64,000 nucleotides of DNA from Eutrophovita sp913057845 (GCA_963925895.1 CAWUVH010000003.1:1-64000), one strand, 5' to 3'; shown: positions 52,979 to 62,543, counted from the first letter of the stretch. The notes: generated from the sequence alone by a model not told the origin. Translations and numbers: made by a program.

Positions 52979-55057
52979 CTAGACCTCTGAATATTTTTCA
53001 CGTGTACCGTACCACCGATCAATGTGTCGCTCTGCCAGTTTTGGATGATGCGCCAAAAAATCAGGTGCGAGACGTTTTGCCGCCTCTAACAACAGCACAT
53101 CTCTTTCTATATCCGCGTAACGGAGCATCGGCATACCAGACTGTCGTGCGCCTAGTATTTCACCAGGGCCTCTAAGCTGAAGATCTGCTTGGGCCACCTG
53201 AAAACCATCTATAGTCTCATAGATAATTTTTAGCCGTGCGCGCGCAATATCTGTCAATTTTGGACTATAAAGAAGAATGCAGGTGCTCGCGCAGGCCCCA
53301 CGACCGATACGGCCTCTCAACTGATGTAACTGTGACAACCCCATCCTTTCAGAGTTCTCGATCACCATAACTGTAGCGTTCGGAACATCAACACCGACCT
53401 CAATGACCGTCGTGGCAACCAATAAATGAACCTCTCCGCTGGAGAATTTCTCCATAACCGCTGTCTTATCTTGAGCCTTCATTCTTCCATGAACAATGCC
53501 AACCTTCAACTTTGGAAATTGAGCTTGGATTGTCTCGTGCGTCTGGATAGCTGTCTCTAGCTGCAACACTTCCGATTCCTCTATGAGCGGGCACACCCAA
53601 TACACTTGCTGACCCAAGTGGCAAGTCTCTTGCACACCCTGCAAGACCTCTTCTCGTCGACTATTGCTAACTAACTTTGTCGTGATTGGGACGCGTCCCG
53701 GTGGCAACTCATCAATTGCCGACACATCCAAGTCTCCAAAAAAACTCATCGCTAATGACCTTGGGATTGGAGTGGCGCTCATCATTAATTGATGCGTTTG
53801 ATTCAATCTGTCCGCCCCCTTGCCAACCAATGCCAGTCTTTGTTTAACGCCAAAGCGATGCTGCTCATCAATAATCACCAAACCCAAATTTTTAAACACC
53901 ACATCATCTTGAAACAATGCATGCGTCCCGACAATAAATTGTGCTGAGCCGGATGCAATCTTCTCAATCACTGCCGATCGTTCTTTTTTAGTAAGGCTCC
54001 CCGTTAATCGTTCAACAGTAATGCCCAATACGGTCAACCACTCCTCAATTTTTTTGAAATGTTGTTCAGACAAAATTTCCGTTGGCACCATTAAGGCCGC
54101 CTGATAACCCGAACCTATGGCCTGCAGCGCGGCAAGTGCCGCGATCACGGTTTTGCCGCTGCCAACGTCGCCCTGCAGAAGACGTCGCATCGGAACGCGA
54201 TCAGCCATATCCGTTTGTATTTCAGCAAGAACTCTATTTTGCGCACGGGTCAATTGAAAATTAAGACGGTCCAAGAACTTTTTCATTTCTATCGCATTGG
54301 GCATCATTAATGGCGCGGAGTATTGTTCTCGCTTGTCATAGTTCTTTCGCATAATAAGTTGTTGTGCTAACAGCTCATCAAAACTTATGCGCGCCCAGAA
54401 TGCCCCACCAGAATCTCTAAGTACTGCAGAATCAACATCAGGGGGGGGACGATGCAACATACTCACCGTTTCAGAGAAAGTTGGCAGGCCAAGCTCTGTC
54501 AAAAACGATGGTAAGAGCGTATCGCTCTGGTCCGCCATTGTGAATGCCTGGGCCACCGCTTTTCGAATTGAGGCCTGACTTAGTCCTTTAGTCGTTGGGT
54601 AAACAGGGGTGAGTGTCGTGGGCAGCAGATTATTCTCAATGATTTTCTTCACTCGAGGGTGCACCATCTCCCTCAAGCGTTGGCGTCCCATCCTCAACTC
54701 ACCCACAACTCGAATACGCGTGCCAACTTCTAACATTCGTTGTTGGCTCGGATAAAAATGCAAAAAACGAAGGATTACGCTGTCGGTTTCATCCTTAACG
54801 GTGACTACTAACTGTCGCCTGGGACGAAACTCCACTTTGGCCTGAACAACCGTGACCTCGATTTGGACCAAATCGCGCTCTGGCGCCTCACTGATCTGAA
54901 AGACTTGAGTTTCATCTTCATACCTAAGTGGGAAAAATAGCAATAAATCCTGAATTCTGGATATGCCGAGACGACTGAGTTTCGTGCGAACGATCGGCGT
55001 ACCGATGCCATCAAGGTGATTGTGTTGATCAACATATTCCTTCGCGCTACTTTTCAT
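52979..55057 (-). CDS. recG: ATP-dependent DNA helicase RecG
   Basis: 692 residues. An OB-fold wedge domain is followed by helicase motifs GDVGSGKTVIA (Walker A), IIDEQHRFGVKQR (DEQH box), MSATPIPRSLA and QLRGRIGRG. RecG remodels stalled forks and Holliday junctions. The frame contains a run of eight C on the coding strand at 54441-54448 (Pro-Pro codons). ridA lies upstream by 34 bases. Confidence 0.96.
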   Translation of the reverse strand: MKSSAKEYVDQHNHLDGIGTPIVRTKLSRLGISRIQDLLLFFPLRYEDETQVFQISEAPERDLVQIEVTVVQAKVEFRPRRQLVVTVKDETDSVILRFLHFYPSQQRMLEVGTRIRVVGELRMGRQRLREMVHPRVKKIIENNLLPTTLTPVYPTTKGLSQASIRKAVAQAFTMADQSDTLLPSFLTELGLPTFSETVSMLHRPPPDVDSAVLRDSGGAFWARISFDELLAQQLIMRKNYDKREQYSAPLMMPNAIEMKKFLDRLNFQLTRAQNRVLAEIQTDMADRVPMRRLLQGDVGSGKTVIAALAALQAIGSGYQAALMVPTEILSEQHFKKIEEWLTVLGITVERLTGSLTKKERSAVIEKIASGSAQFIVGTHALFQDDVVFKNLGLVIIDEQHRFGVKQRLALVGKGADRLNQTHQLMMSATPIPRSLAMSFFGDLDVSAIDELPPGRVPITTKLVSNSRREEVLQGVQETCHLGQQVYWVCPLIEESEVLQLETAIQTHETIQAQFPKLKVGIVHGRMKAQDKTAVMEKFSSGEVHLLVATTVIEVGVDVPNATVMVIENSERMGLSQLHQLRGRIGRGACASTCILLYSPKLTDIARARLKIIYETIDGFQVAQADLQLRGPGEILGARQSGMPMLRYADIERDVLLLEAAKRLAPDFLAHHPKLAERHIDRWYGTREKYSEV

Positions 55058-55091
55058 ATCTTATCGGGTAATAGTCCAATGAAAAATATGG

Positions 55092-55472
55092 CTAATGAAC
55101 AGCAATGGCATCAATTTCGATCAAAGCATCCTTGGGTAAGCGTGTTGCTTGGATCACGGATCGAGCTGGAAAAGAACCCGACATAAATAAACTTTCCATA
55201 AGAATATTGAGCTCGCTGAAATTATTTAAATCACTCAAAAATACTGTGAATTTCACTACATCATGGCGCGTAAGCCCGGCCTCTTTCAGAATAGACTCAA
55301 TGTTCAGAAAGGCTTGGCGCGCTTGCTCGCTAAATGTTAATGGGAGCTCGCCCGAAGGTTCGCTGAGGCCTAACTGGCCCGATACATAAACAGTTGCCCC
55401 AGCCTTTATTCCCTGTGAATAAGCACCCAAAGCCGCTGGGGCACGTTTGGTTTGTATCGTTTGGTTCGCCAT
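55092..55472 (-). CDS. ridA: RidA-family enamine/imine deaminase
   Basis: 126 residues. The YjgF/RidA signatures are ALGAYSQGIKAG, the GQLG segment, the catalytic Arg in SFPARSVIQATRLPKDALIEIDAIAV. AGGAG lies about seven bases before the ATG. It hydrolyses reactive 2-aminoacrylate-type intermediates. It probably leads the ridA-recG-ubiA transcript and is divergent from kup. Confidence 0.93.
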   Translation of the reverse strand: MANQTIQTKRAPAALGAYSQGIKAGATVYVSGQLGLSEPSGELPLTFSEQARQAFLNIESILKEAGLTRHDVVKFTVFLSDLNNFSELNILMESLFMSGSFPARSVIQATRLPKDALIEIDAIAVH

Positions 55473-55621
55473 AAAGATCTCCTAGGTATAATATCGTGCA
55501 GCTCAACAAATAGGCGCCGGGTCAAAATCTTTCAAAGTTCGAGTACGCAGCGCGCTAGATATGGTTTTGGTTTAAAAATAGCAGATTCTGAAAAGCGGAC
55601 GAATAATTCCAAAGATCCTGA

Positions 55622-57508
55622 ATGCATATTAACCCCCAAGAAACTCACAAACAAAATATTGCCGCCTTAACGATCGCAGCAATTGGAGTTGTCTTTGGTG
55701 ACATCGGCACCAGCCCAATTTATACCATTCGTGAAGTTTTTAGTCCCCGATACGGCATCATACCCTCGGAGGACAACATTCTTGGCTGTCTGTCGCTGAT
55801 CTTTTGGGCGCTCGCACTGATCGTTTCGGTCAAATATATTTTTTTCATGCTTAAGGCTGACAACCGTGGGGAAGGGGGCATGATGGCCCTACTGGCACTT
55901 GTCCTTAAGGCAACAGAAAAAAAACCAAAAAAACGGTTTTTATTAATCGCACTTGGGCTTTTCGGTGCCGCTCTGTTCTACGGGGATGGAATAATCACGC
56001 CGGCCATCTCCGTTTTATCTGCAGTCGAAGGCCTTGGCGTTGCGACCCCAACACTTCAACCATATGTGATACCCATTACGATCGTGATCGTGATCTTACT
56101 CTTCATGTTGCAGCAACGAGGAACTGCTGGAGTGGGTGCATTATTCGGACCAGTAACGGTAGTCTGGTTTGGCGTCTTGGGATTTTTAGGGATAATTAAT
56201 CTCGGCTTAGACGTCTCGGTATTTAGGGCTCTAAATCCAATCTATGCCGTCCAGTTTTTTATTACCAATAAAATTTTTGGTTTTCTAGCTATTGGGGCGA
56301 TAGCGCTTGCAATAACCGGGACCGAGGGCATCTATACCGACATGGGGCATTTTGGCCGTAAGCCGATCAGGATAGCTTGGTCGTTATGGGTATGGCCGAA
56401 TTTGTTACTCAATTACTTCGGACAAGGTGCGCTCATTCTTGCCCAACCTGAAACGATCGCCCATCCGTTCTACAACATGGTCCCCTCTTGGGGCTTATAC
56501 CCACTGATCGGCATGACGACTATCGCAACTGTAGTAGCGTCCCAAGCCGTAATATCCGGAACTTATTCGTTAACAAGACAAGCGATTCAACTTGGATATT
56601 GTCCGCGCCTTGATGTGTTTCATACATCCGAAAGTGAAATTGGGCAGATTTATATGCCATGGATTAACTGGATGCTGTTAGCCGCCGTATTACTGTTGAT
56701 TCTCTCGTTCGGGTCATCAAGCAATCTGGCTGGCGCCTACGGTGTCGCTGTGACGGGAATGATGGCGATTGATACCGTAATGGCGTATTTTGTAGTGACG
56801 CATTTATGGGGATGGCAGCGATGGTATGCGCTGCCAATCGCCATGATCTTCCTGGCCATCGACCTGGTTCTATTTGCAGCAAACTCCGTGAAAATTTTGC
56901 ATGGGGGCTGGTTCCCTTTCACCATCGGCTTAATCCTTTTCACGCTCTTCACCACCTGGTATCGAGGGCGCCAAGGGCTTATTCGTGAATTGGCTCCTGA
57001 TGCGTTAGAGCTCGAACCCTTTTTGAATAGCCTTTCCACGTACCCCCCTCAAAGGGTTTCCGGCACGGCGGTTTTTATGACCACATCCTCAAATGCTGTT
57101 CCTCATGCGTTACTTCACAACCTGAACCACAATAAAGTGCTTCATGAGCGTGTCGTGCTCCTGACCGTAAAGACTGAAGAAATACCACATGTATCCAGTC
57201 AAGACCGCGTCGTTGTTGAGCCCATAACAGATGAGTTCTTTAAGATTCTGGTTCGTTATGGCTTCAAGGATCAACCCGACATACCGGCAGCACTAGAACT
57301 TTGTGCACCCATGGGATTGACGTTTAATACCATGGACACCTCATATTTCCTTTCACGACAAACGCTGGTTCCAAAACTTGGTAAAGATATGGCTCTATGG
57401 CGCGAGAAACTATTCGCGCTGATGTCTAGAAATTCATCAAGCGCCATCAGTTTTTTCAAGCTCCCCGCCAATCGAGTTGTCGAACTCGGGACCAGAATTG
57501 AACTCTAA
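55622..57508 (+). CDS. kup: Low-affinity potassium uptake protein Kup
   Basis: 628 residues. Twelve or so membrane helices, with GVVFGDIGTSPIYTIREVF and ALFYGDGIITPAISVLSAVEG near the N-terminus, followed by a soluble C-terminal domain of about 150 residues. Kup proteins import K+ with protons. No good ribosome site precedes the ATG. It stands 142 bases before the molybdenum hydroxylase operon and seems to be transcribed separately. Confidence 0.95.
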   Translation: MHINPQETHKQNIAALTIAAIGVVFGDIGTSPIYTIREVFSPRYGIIPSEDNILGCLSLIFWALALIVSVKYIFFMLKADNRGEGGMMALLALVLKATEKKPKKRFLLIALGLFGAALFYGDGIITPAISVLSAVEGLGVATPTLQPYVIPITIVIVILLFMLQQRGTAGVGALFGPVTVVWFGVLGFLGIINLGLDVSVFRALNPIYAVQFFITNKIFGFLAIGAIALAITGTEGIYTDMGHFGRKPIRIAWSLWVWPNLLLNYFGQGALILAQPETIAHPFYNMVPSWGLYPLIGMTTIATVVASQAVISGTYSLTRQAIQLGYCPRLDVFHTSESEIGQIYMPWINWMLLAAVLLLILSFGSSSNLAGAYGVAVTGMMAIDTVMAYFVVTHLWGWQRWYALPIAMIFLAIDLVLFAANSVKILHGGWFPFTIGLILFTLFTTWYRGRQGLIRELAPDALELEPFLNSLSTYPPQRVSGTAVFMTTSSNAVPHALLHNLNHNKVLHERVVLLTVKTEEIPHVSSQDRVVVEPITDEFFKILVRYGFKDQPDIPAALELCAPMGLTFNTMDTSYFLSRQTLVPKLGKDMALWREKLFALMSRNSSSAISFFKLPANRVVELGTRIEL

Positions 57509-57633
57509 CCGCTTAATAAGGTTTGGACGTTCATTTAAGGTATGGAAACAGGCATTGCCGATATTTAAGCAGAGAGCATCCAAATTGGCTTAAACTTAGA
57601 GATAAATAACAAGAATACGCACAAGCGTTTTAT

Positions 57634-57640
57634 AAGGAGG
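57634..57640 (+). promoter_or_regulatory. Strong Shine-Dalgarno of the molybdenum hydroxylase operon
   Basis: AAGGAGG lies ten bases before the ATG at 57651. It is one of the strongest ribosome sites in the window. Confidence 0.75.
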
Positions 57641-57650
57641 GACTAACAAT

Positions 57651-58505
57651 ATGGAATATGTCACACCGAAATCTGCTTCGGAAGCGAGTCAAGCCCTGTC
57701 TCAAGAGGGCGCCTTCGCATTAGCTGGCGGAACTGATTTGCTGGTCAAATTAAAAACTCGCTTCGTGTCTCCAAGCGTTGTCGTTGACATTAAACATATC
57801 CCTAACATAATGACCATTAAACAGTCTGCTGAAGGTTGGTGGATCGGAGCCGCAACACCTTGCGCCGAAATTGTCGAGCACGATTCCCTCAGTAAAAATT
57901 GGCCAGGAGTAGTGGAAGCATTATCGCTAATCGGCTCTACTCAAATTCAGGGCCGTGCAACCTTAGGGGGCAATTTATGCAATGCATCCCCGGCAGCAGA
58001 CAGCATACCAGCACTGATTGCAGCTGGAGCGACTTGTGTAATCTCCGGACAAACAAAAGAGCGCGAAGAACCAGTAGAAAAAATTGTGACCGCACCAGGA
58101 ATGACTACGCTTGGCAAGGGAGAATTTATCATTGGATTTAAACTGCCAATACCTAAAAACCGTTCGGGTGATGCTTACTTACGCTTAATTCCACGCAGCG
58201 AAATGGATATCGCAGTGGTTGGCGCTGGCGTATCCTTAAGCTTGAGCGAAGACGGAAAAATTGAAGCCATTCGAGTAGCTTTGGGTGCTATAGCTCCCAC
58301 ACAGGTACTTCTCAGCGGCTTAGAGGATATTTTTATTGGTAAAGAGCCCAACGACGATGCAATACAAAAATTGGTCTCTCTTGCAGAAAAAGCATGCAAA
58401 CCAATCAACGATAAACGAGGCACTATTGAATATCGAACCAAGATTGCGGGCGTTCTTGCTAAACGAGCATTTGGCATCGCCCTTAAACGCGCAAACAATT
58501 ACTAA
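57651..58505 (+). CDS. Molybdenum hydroxylase, FAD-binding medium subunit (CoxM-like)
   Basis: 284 residues. The FAD motifs are ALAGGTDLL (residues 23-31) and TLGGNLCNASPAADSIPAL, as in the medium subunit of xanthine-dehydrogenase-family enzymes. It passes electrons from the Fe-S subunit to an acceptor. It opens a compact run with the Fe-S subunit (26 bases), the molybdopterin subunit (32 bases) and a MoaD-like gene (14 bases). The CoxM name reflects domain order only; carbon monoxide is not implied. Confidence 0.9.
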   Translation: MEYVTPKSASEASQALSQEGAFALAGGTDLLVKLKTRFVSPSVVVDIKHIPNIMTIKQSAEGWWIGAATPCAEIVEHDSLSKNWPGVVEALSLIGSTQIQGRATLGGNLCNASPAADSIPALIAAGATCVISGQTKEREEPVEKIVTAPGMTTLGKGEFIIGFKLPIPKNRSGDAYLRLIPRSEMDIAVVGAGVSLSLSEDGKIEAIRVALGAIAPTQVLLSGLEDIFIGKEPNDDAIQKLVSLAEKACKPINDKRGTIEYRTKIAGVLAKRAFGIALKRANNY

Positions 58506-58531
58506 TCAACATACAAACTGGCGAGTAAAAA

Positions 58532-59008
58532 ATGTCAAAAACACAAGTTGCAACATGCATTAACGGGGATACCCACGAGTTTCTATGCGATACGCACCAA
58601 ACGCTCTTAGATGTTTTAAGGCATGAACTCGACCTCACCGGAAGCAAAGAAGGATGCGCCACTGGGGATTGCGGCGCTTGCAGCGTGATGCTTGATGATC
58701 GACTGGTTTGCGCCTGCCTCGTCCTTGGGGTTGAGGTCGACGGTAAAGAAATTGAAACCATCGAGGGGATGTCCTCCGGTTCAGGACTACATGCCATACA
58801 ACAAAAATTTATTGATCTTGCGGCGCTGCAGTGTGGCATATGTACCCCCGGGGTCTTGGTCGCAACAAAAGCACTACTGACTAAGAATAAGAATCCAAGT
58901 GAAGAAGAGGTGCGCTTTTGGTTAGCGGGTAACTTATGTCGTTGTACGGGCTACGATAAAATTGTACGAGCCGTCCTCGAAGTTGCCGCTGACATGAGAA
59001 ACGCTTAA
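58532..59008 (+). CDS. Molybdenum hydroxylase, 2Fe-2S small subunit (CoxS-like)
   Basis: 158 residues with both [2Fe-2S] clusters. The plant-ferredoxin-type cluster uses Cys42, 47, 50 and 62 (GCATGDCGAC, CACL) and the second uses Cys101, 104, 136 and 138 (CGICTPG, CRCTGY). All eight ligands are present. It wires the Mo site to FAD. Length is normal for the family. Confidence 0.93.
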   Translation: MSKTQVATCINGDTHEFLCDTHQTLLDVLRHELDLTGSKEGCATGDCGACSVMLDDRLVCACLVLGVEVDGKEIETIEGMSSGSGLHAIQQKFIDLAALQCGICTPGVLVATKALLTKNKNPSEEEVRFWLAGNLCRCTGYDKIVRAVLEVAADMRNA

Positions 59009-59040
59009 AGACATTAGACTTTGAAAAAGAGGAAATCAAC

Positions 59041-61314
59041 ATGAATGACATGACTCAAAGCAATCTGGAACGAGCGCTCAAAATTGTTGGCACGCGACCT
59101 GCTAGACCAGACGGCGTAGATAAGGTAACTGGGCGAGCTCTATTTGGATCGGACAAATCACTTCCAAACATGCTGGTCGGGCGCGTTCTCAGAAGCCCTT
59201 ACGCGCATGCAAAAATCATCTCTATTGATACGAGTAAAGCTGAGGCATTAAATGGCGTGAAGGCGGTCATCACATGCGCAGATTTTGAGGATTTTCCTTC
59301 GGAATTTGTCCCTAATGGTGAAATGGTCGTTAACTTAAAAGATATCACCCGAAATATCATGGCTCGGGAAAAAGCACTGTACGTTGGGCACACGGTTGCT
59401 GCAGTTGCGGCAACTAGCGACGAAATCGCTGAAAAGGCACTTGGCTTAATTGACATAAAATATGAAGTGCTTCCGCACGTCTTAGAAGTTGAGGACGCGG
59501 AAAGGCCAGATGCCCCACTGTTGCACGAAGATATGATAACCATTGGCGTCGAGCCCGCACCTAAAAAAGCATCCAACGTGGCGAAACGCGTCGAATTCGG
59601 CTTCGGAGACGTTGAAAAAGGTTTTGCAGAAGCAGATCTTATCGTCGAAAGAGAATTCACAACTCAACAAGTCCATCAAGGTTACATCGAACCACATGCC
59701 TGCTTAGCAAGTGTGTCCGAAGACGGCCAAGCTGATCTCTGGTGCACAACACAAGGAGCTTTTGTCGTAAGAAATTTCTGCTCAAAACTTCTAGGTCTCA
59801 GCGCGGCGCAGATACGTGTGACTGCATCCGAAATTGGTGGGGGATTTGGAGGCAAAACTGTCGTTTATCTCGAACCTTTAGCGCTCGCACTTTCGAGAAA
59901 ATCCTGTCGTCCCGTCAAAATGGATATGAGTAGAGCTGAAGTGTTCACTTCGAGTGGCCCAACCTCTGGGGCAAAAATATGGGTCAAAATCGGCGTGAAA
60001 AATGACGGCCGAATCACGGCTGGCGACTGTGTTCTTAAATATCAGGCCGGAGCATTTCAAGGTGCGCCTGTGGGGCCTGGAGCGATGTGCGCCTTCGCAC
60101 CATATGATTTAGAAAATGTTCGAGCTGTTGGGTACGATATTGTTGTAAATCGCCCAAAAGTTGCCGCATACCGAGCTCCTGGAGGACCTATTTCAGAATA
60201 TGGCGTAGAAAGCGTGCTCGATGAAATCGCAATCAAACTCAAAATAGATCCCATCGAAATTCGCCTCAAGAATGCCGCTAAAGAAGGCACCATTGCTCCT
60301 TACGGACCTAAACTTGGGCCAATAGGCATGATCGAAACCCTTGAGGCAGCCAAAGCTCACCCTCACTATTCGGCGCCACTCGGACCAAATCAAGGTCGTG
60401 GGGTCGCTTCAGGATTTTGGTTCAACATTGGCGGCGAAACCAGTTCTTCGATTACGATTAACGAGGATGGAACCGTTGGCCTTACACTTGGAACAACAGA
60501 TATTGGGGGTTCGCGGGCATCTATGGCGATGATGGCATCTGAAGAACTTGGTGTTCCGATGGACTTAATCAAACCCGTAATTGGTGACACAAACTCTCTA
60601 GGCTTTAACTTCCTTACTGGTGGTAGCAGAGCCACCTTCTCTACCGGCATGACCGTTGTTCGTTCTACGAGAGAAGCTATCGAGGAACTTAGGAAGCGCG
60701 CCGCTTTGCTCTGGGAGGTTGATCTCGATCAAGTTGAATGGGTGGATGGTCATGCACGCTTAATCGCTGGAGACGAACCCAAAACGATGAGTCTTGCACA
60801 AATCGCAAAACAAGCAGGTAAAACAGGAGGCCCCATCATGGCCAACTGCTCAATGAACGTAACAGGCGCTGGACCGAGCCTTGGAACACATATCGTAGAC
60901 GTCGAGGTAGACACTGAGACCGGAAAAGTTTCTATCGTTCGTTACACCGCAATCCAAGATGCTGGCAAAGCGATCCACCCCGCTTACGTTGAAGGACAAA
61001 TGCAAGGTGGCGCCGTCCAGGGAATTGGTTGGGCGCTTAACGAAGAGTACATATACAACGACAAGGGCCAATTGGAAAACGCTGGGTTTTTGGACTATCG
61101 CATCCCCGTGTGCTCGGATGTCCCAATGATCGACACAGTCATTGTTGAAGTGCCTAATCCGAATCATCCCTATGGCGTTCGAGGCGTCGGGGAGACACCA
61201 ATAATCCCTCCGTTAGCAGCCATCTCCAACGCGGTGTCAAGGGCAACAAATATACGATTTAACGAACTACCGCTCTCTCCGCCTAAAGTTCTAGCTAGAC
61301 TAATGCATGGATAG
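59041..61314 (+). CDS. Molybdenum hydroxylase, molybdopterin-binding large subunit
   Basis: 757 residues. GGGFGGKT (about residue 266) and the C-terminal RGVGETPIIPP, which carries the catalytic Glu, mark an active xanthine-oxidase-family Mo subunit. The active-site loop reads AYRAPGGP, not the AYxCSFR of form I CO dehydrogenase, so CO oxidation is unlikely. The substrate could be an N-heterocycle, an aldehyde or an aromatic acyl-CoA. GAGG precedes the ATG by nine bases. No XdhC/MocA-type maturation gene is in the window. Confidence 0.92.
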   Translation: MNDMTQSNLERALKIVGTRPARPDGVDKVTGRALFGSDKSLPNMLVGRVLRSPYAHAKIISIDTSKAEALNGVKAVITCADFEDFPSEFVPNGEMVVNLKDITRNIMAREKALYVGHTVAAVAATSDEIAEKALGLIDIKYEVLPHVLEVEDAERPDAPLLHEDMITIGVEPAPKKASNVAKRVEFGFGDVEKGFAEADLIVEREFTTQQVHQGYIEPHACLASVSEDGQADLWCTTQGAFVVRNFCSKLLGLSAAQIRVTASEIGGGFGGKTVVYLEPLALALSRKSCRPVKMDMSRAEVFTSSGPTSGAKIWVKIGVKNDGRITAGDCVLKYQAGAFQGAPVGPGAMCAFAPYDLENVRAVGYDIVVNRPKVAAYRAPGGPISEYGVESVLDEIAIKLKIDPIEIRLKNAAKEGTIAPYGPKLGPIGMIETLEAAKAHPHYSAPLGPNQGRGVASGFWFNIGGETSSSITINEDGTVGLTLGTTDIGGSRASMAMMASEELGVPMDLIKPVIGDTNSLGFNFLTGGSRATFSTGMTVVRSTREAIEELRKRAALLWEVDLDQVEWVDGHARLIAGDEPKTMSLAQIAKQAGKTGGPIMANCSMNVTGAGPSLGTHIVDVEVDTETGKVSIVRYTAIQDAGKAIHPAYVEGQMQGGAVQGIGWALNEEYIYNDKGQLENAGFLDYRIPVCSDVPMIDTVIVEVPNPNHPYGVRGVGETPIIPPLAAISNAVSRATNIRFNELPLSPPKVLARLMHG

Positions 61315-61328
61315 GTATTAGAAAAACA

Positions 61329-61577
61329 TTGGCTCAACTAATCCTCACTGGCTCTCTGAAAAATCTAACTAAGGGTGTCGGTGCATTCAATATTCAAGCA
61401 AAAAACGTCCACCAATTGGTAGGGGAGCTGAAGCAGATTTGCCCTGTTCTTGCCCCACTGATTGAATCTGAAGGTTTCGCCGTCGCGATTGATGGCGAAA
61501 TCTATCAAGATATCCTGTTTGCCCCTATCGGGGAAAACAGTGAGGTTCACCTTATTCCGCCCATTGGTGGAGGCTAA
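61329..61577 (+). CDS. MoaD/ThiS-like ubiquitin-fold sulfur carrier
   Basis: 82 residues starting at TTG (61329); no ATG or GTG is in frame downstream of the previous stop. The end ...HLIPPIGGG keeps the PP-x-GG tail on which MoaD and ThiS carry a thiocarboxylate. The body has the length and hydrophobic pattern of a beta-grasp fold. It lies 14 bases after the Mo subunit gene and probably shares its transcript. It may serve molybdopterin synthesis for this enzyme or carry sulfur for another use. No MoaE partner is present here. Confidence 0.75.
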   Translation: MAQLILTGSLKNLTKGVGAFNIQAKNVHQLVGELKQICPVLAPLIESEGFAVAIDGEIYQDILFAPIGENSEVHLIPPIGGG

Positions 61578-61606
61578 TTCAGATGCATTTAACTTGAGGC
61601 GCTTGT

Positions 61607-61726
61607 ATGAGCAAGTCAAAGGCGCTCTTAAAGACGAGCCTGGTCGGTGGTCTGTTACTGATCTTCAATTTTGTTGCCTTGGCCCACGATAGCGATCAAA
61701 TCACTCAACTCCAAGGGCCCCTATGA
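61607..61726 (+). CDS. Short exported peptide (39 codons), possibly a gene remnant
   Basis: This frame encodes 39 residues: a basic start (MSKSKALLK), a hydrophobic core (VGGLLLIFNFVALA) and a likely cleavage after ALA, leaving only HDSDQITQLQGPL. GAGG (61596-61599) lies seven bases before the ATG, a good ribosome site. It sits 29 bases after the MoaD-like gene and 30 before the convergent SDR stop. It may be a true micro-protein, a precursor cut to a 13-residue peptide, or the 5' end of a deleted exported protein. I know no homologue. Confidence 0.45.
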   Translation: MSKSKALLKTSLVGGLLLIFNFVALAHDSDQITQLQGPL

Positions 61727-61756
61727 CCCATTCTTATCGGGGGACGATAACTGACC

Positions 61757-62500
61757 TTAACGAATGCTCCGGCCACCATCAACCGGAATTGCTAATCCTG
61801 TCATAAACGAGGCGTCCTCACTCGCTAAGAAGGCAATAGTAGATGCGACCTCCTCAGGCTGACCAATGCGACCAATTGGATGTTTTTCGATCATCTGTCG
61901 TTCAAGTAATGCGGGGTCAGGCGCCTCAGCCATCATGCCTCTTGGCATTGCAGTATCAATAGTAGCCGGGCAAACGCAATTAACCCGAATGTTATCTTGA
62001 CTATGATCCAAGGCTAATGACATGGTCATCGAAATGATCGCGCCTTTCGTCGCGGCATAAGCTACTAGCCGCCGATTACCACGGATACCATTTATTGAGG
62101 CGAGATTCACAATAGCCCCACCACCCCTCTTTCTCATAAGTGGAATCGCCTTTTGACAGCCCAGAAAACTTCCCCGAAGATTTATTTCCATAACCTCGTC
62201 CCAAAACTCACGAGTTGTTTCCTCTGCCGTAGCCTGCGGGGAAATACCAGCATTATTTACCAACACATCTAACCCACCGTGAGACTTCATTAAAGAGTCC
62301 ATCGTTGCTTCCCACGACTCTTCGTGTCGAACATCTAACTTTACTGCCTCATAATCCTTTACTGCCTCAGCCTGTGAGTCGTCAAGTATTCCCGCGATAA
62401 TTGTTGCGCCTTCGCTCGACATTCTTTTTGCAGTAGCTAGTCCTATCCCAGTCCCCGCTCCTGTAATCAATACCACTTTATTTTTAAATCGGTCACTCAT
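61757..62500 (-). CDS. Short-chain dehydrogenase/reductase
   Basis: 247 residues. LITGAGTGIGLATAK binds the cofactor, LVNNAGIS is the NNAG motif, the catalytic pair is Ser in NLASINGIRG and YAATKGA, and the C-terminus ends in GLAIPVDGGRS. The Asp-containing LDV after beta-3/4 fits a classical NAD(P)-dependent dehydrogenase of the FabG-like type. Its substrate is unknown. It lies 43 bases after mtnA in the same direction. Confidence 0.88.
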   Translation of the reverse strand: MSDRFKNKVVLITGAGTGIGLATAKRMSSEGATIIAGILDDSQAEAVKDYEAVKLDVRHEESWEATMDSLMKSHGGLDVLVNNAGISPQATAEETTREFWDEVMEINLRGSFLGCQKAIPLMRKRGGGAIVNLASINGIRGNRRLVAYAATKGAIISMTMSLALDHSQDNIRVNCVCPATIDTAMPRGMMAEAPDPALLERQMIEKHPIGRIGQPEEVASTIAFLASEDASFMTGLAIPVDGGRSIR

Positions 62501-62543
62501 GTGTGCGTCACCTCAAAAGTTAATAACTAGAGTCGACAAGACT

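Noticed and set aside
57651..61314. Aerobic carbon monoxide dehydrogenase (coxMSL)
   Set aside because: Domain order fits, but the large-subunit loop is AYRAPGGP, not the AYxCSFR of form I enzymes, so only the broader family is claimed.
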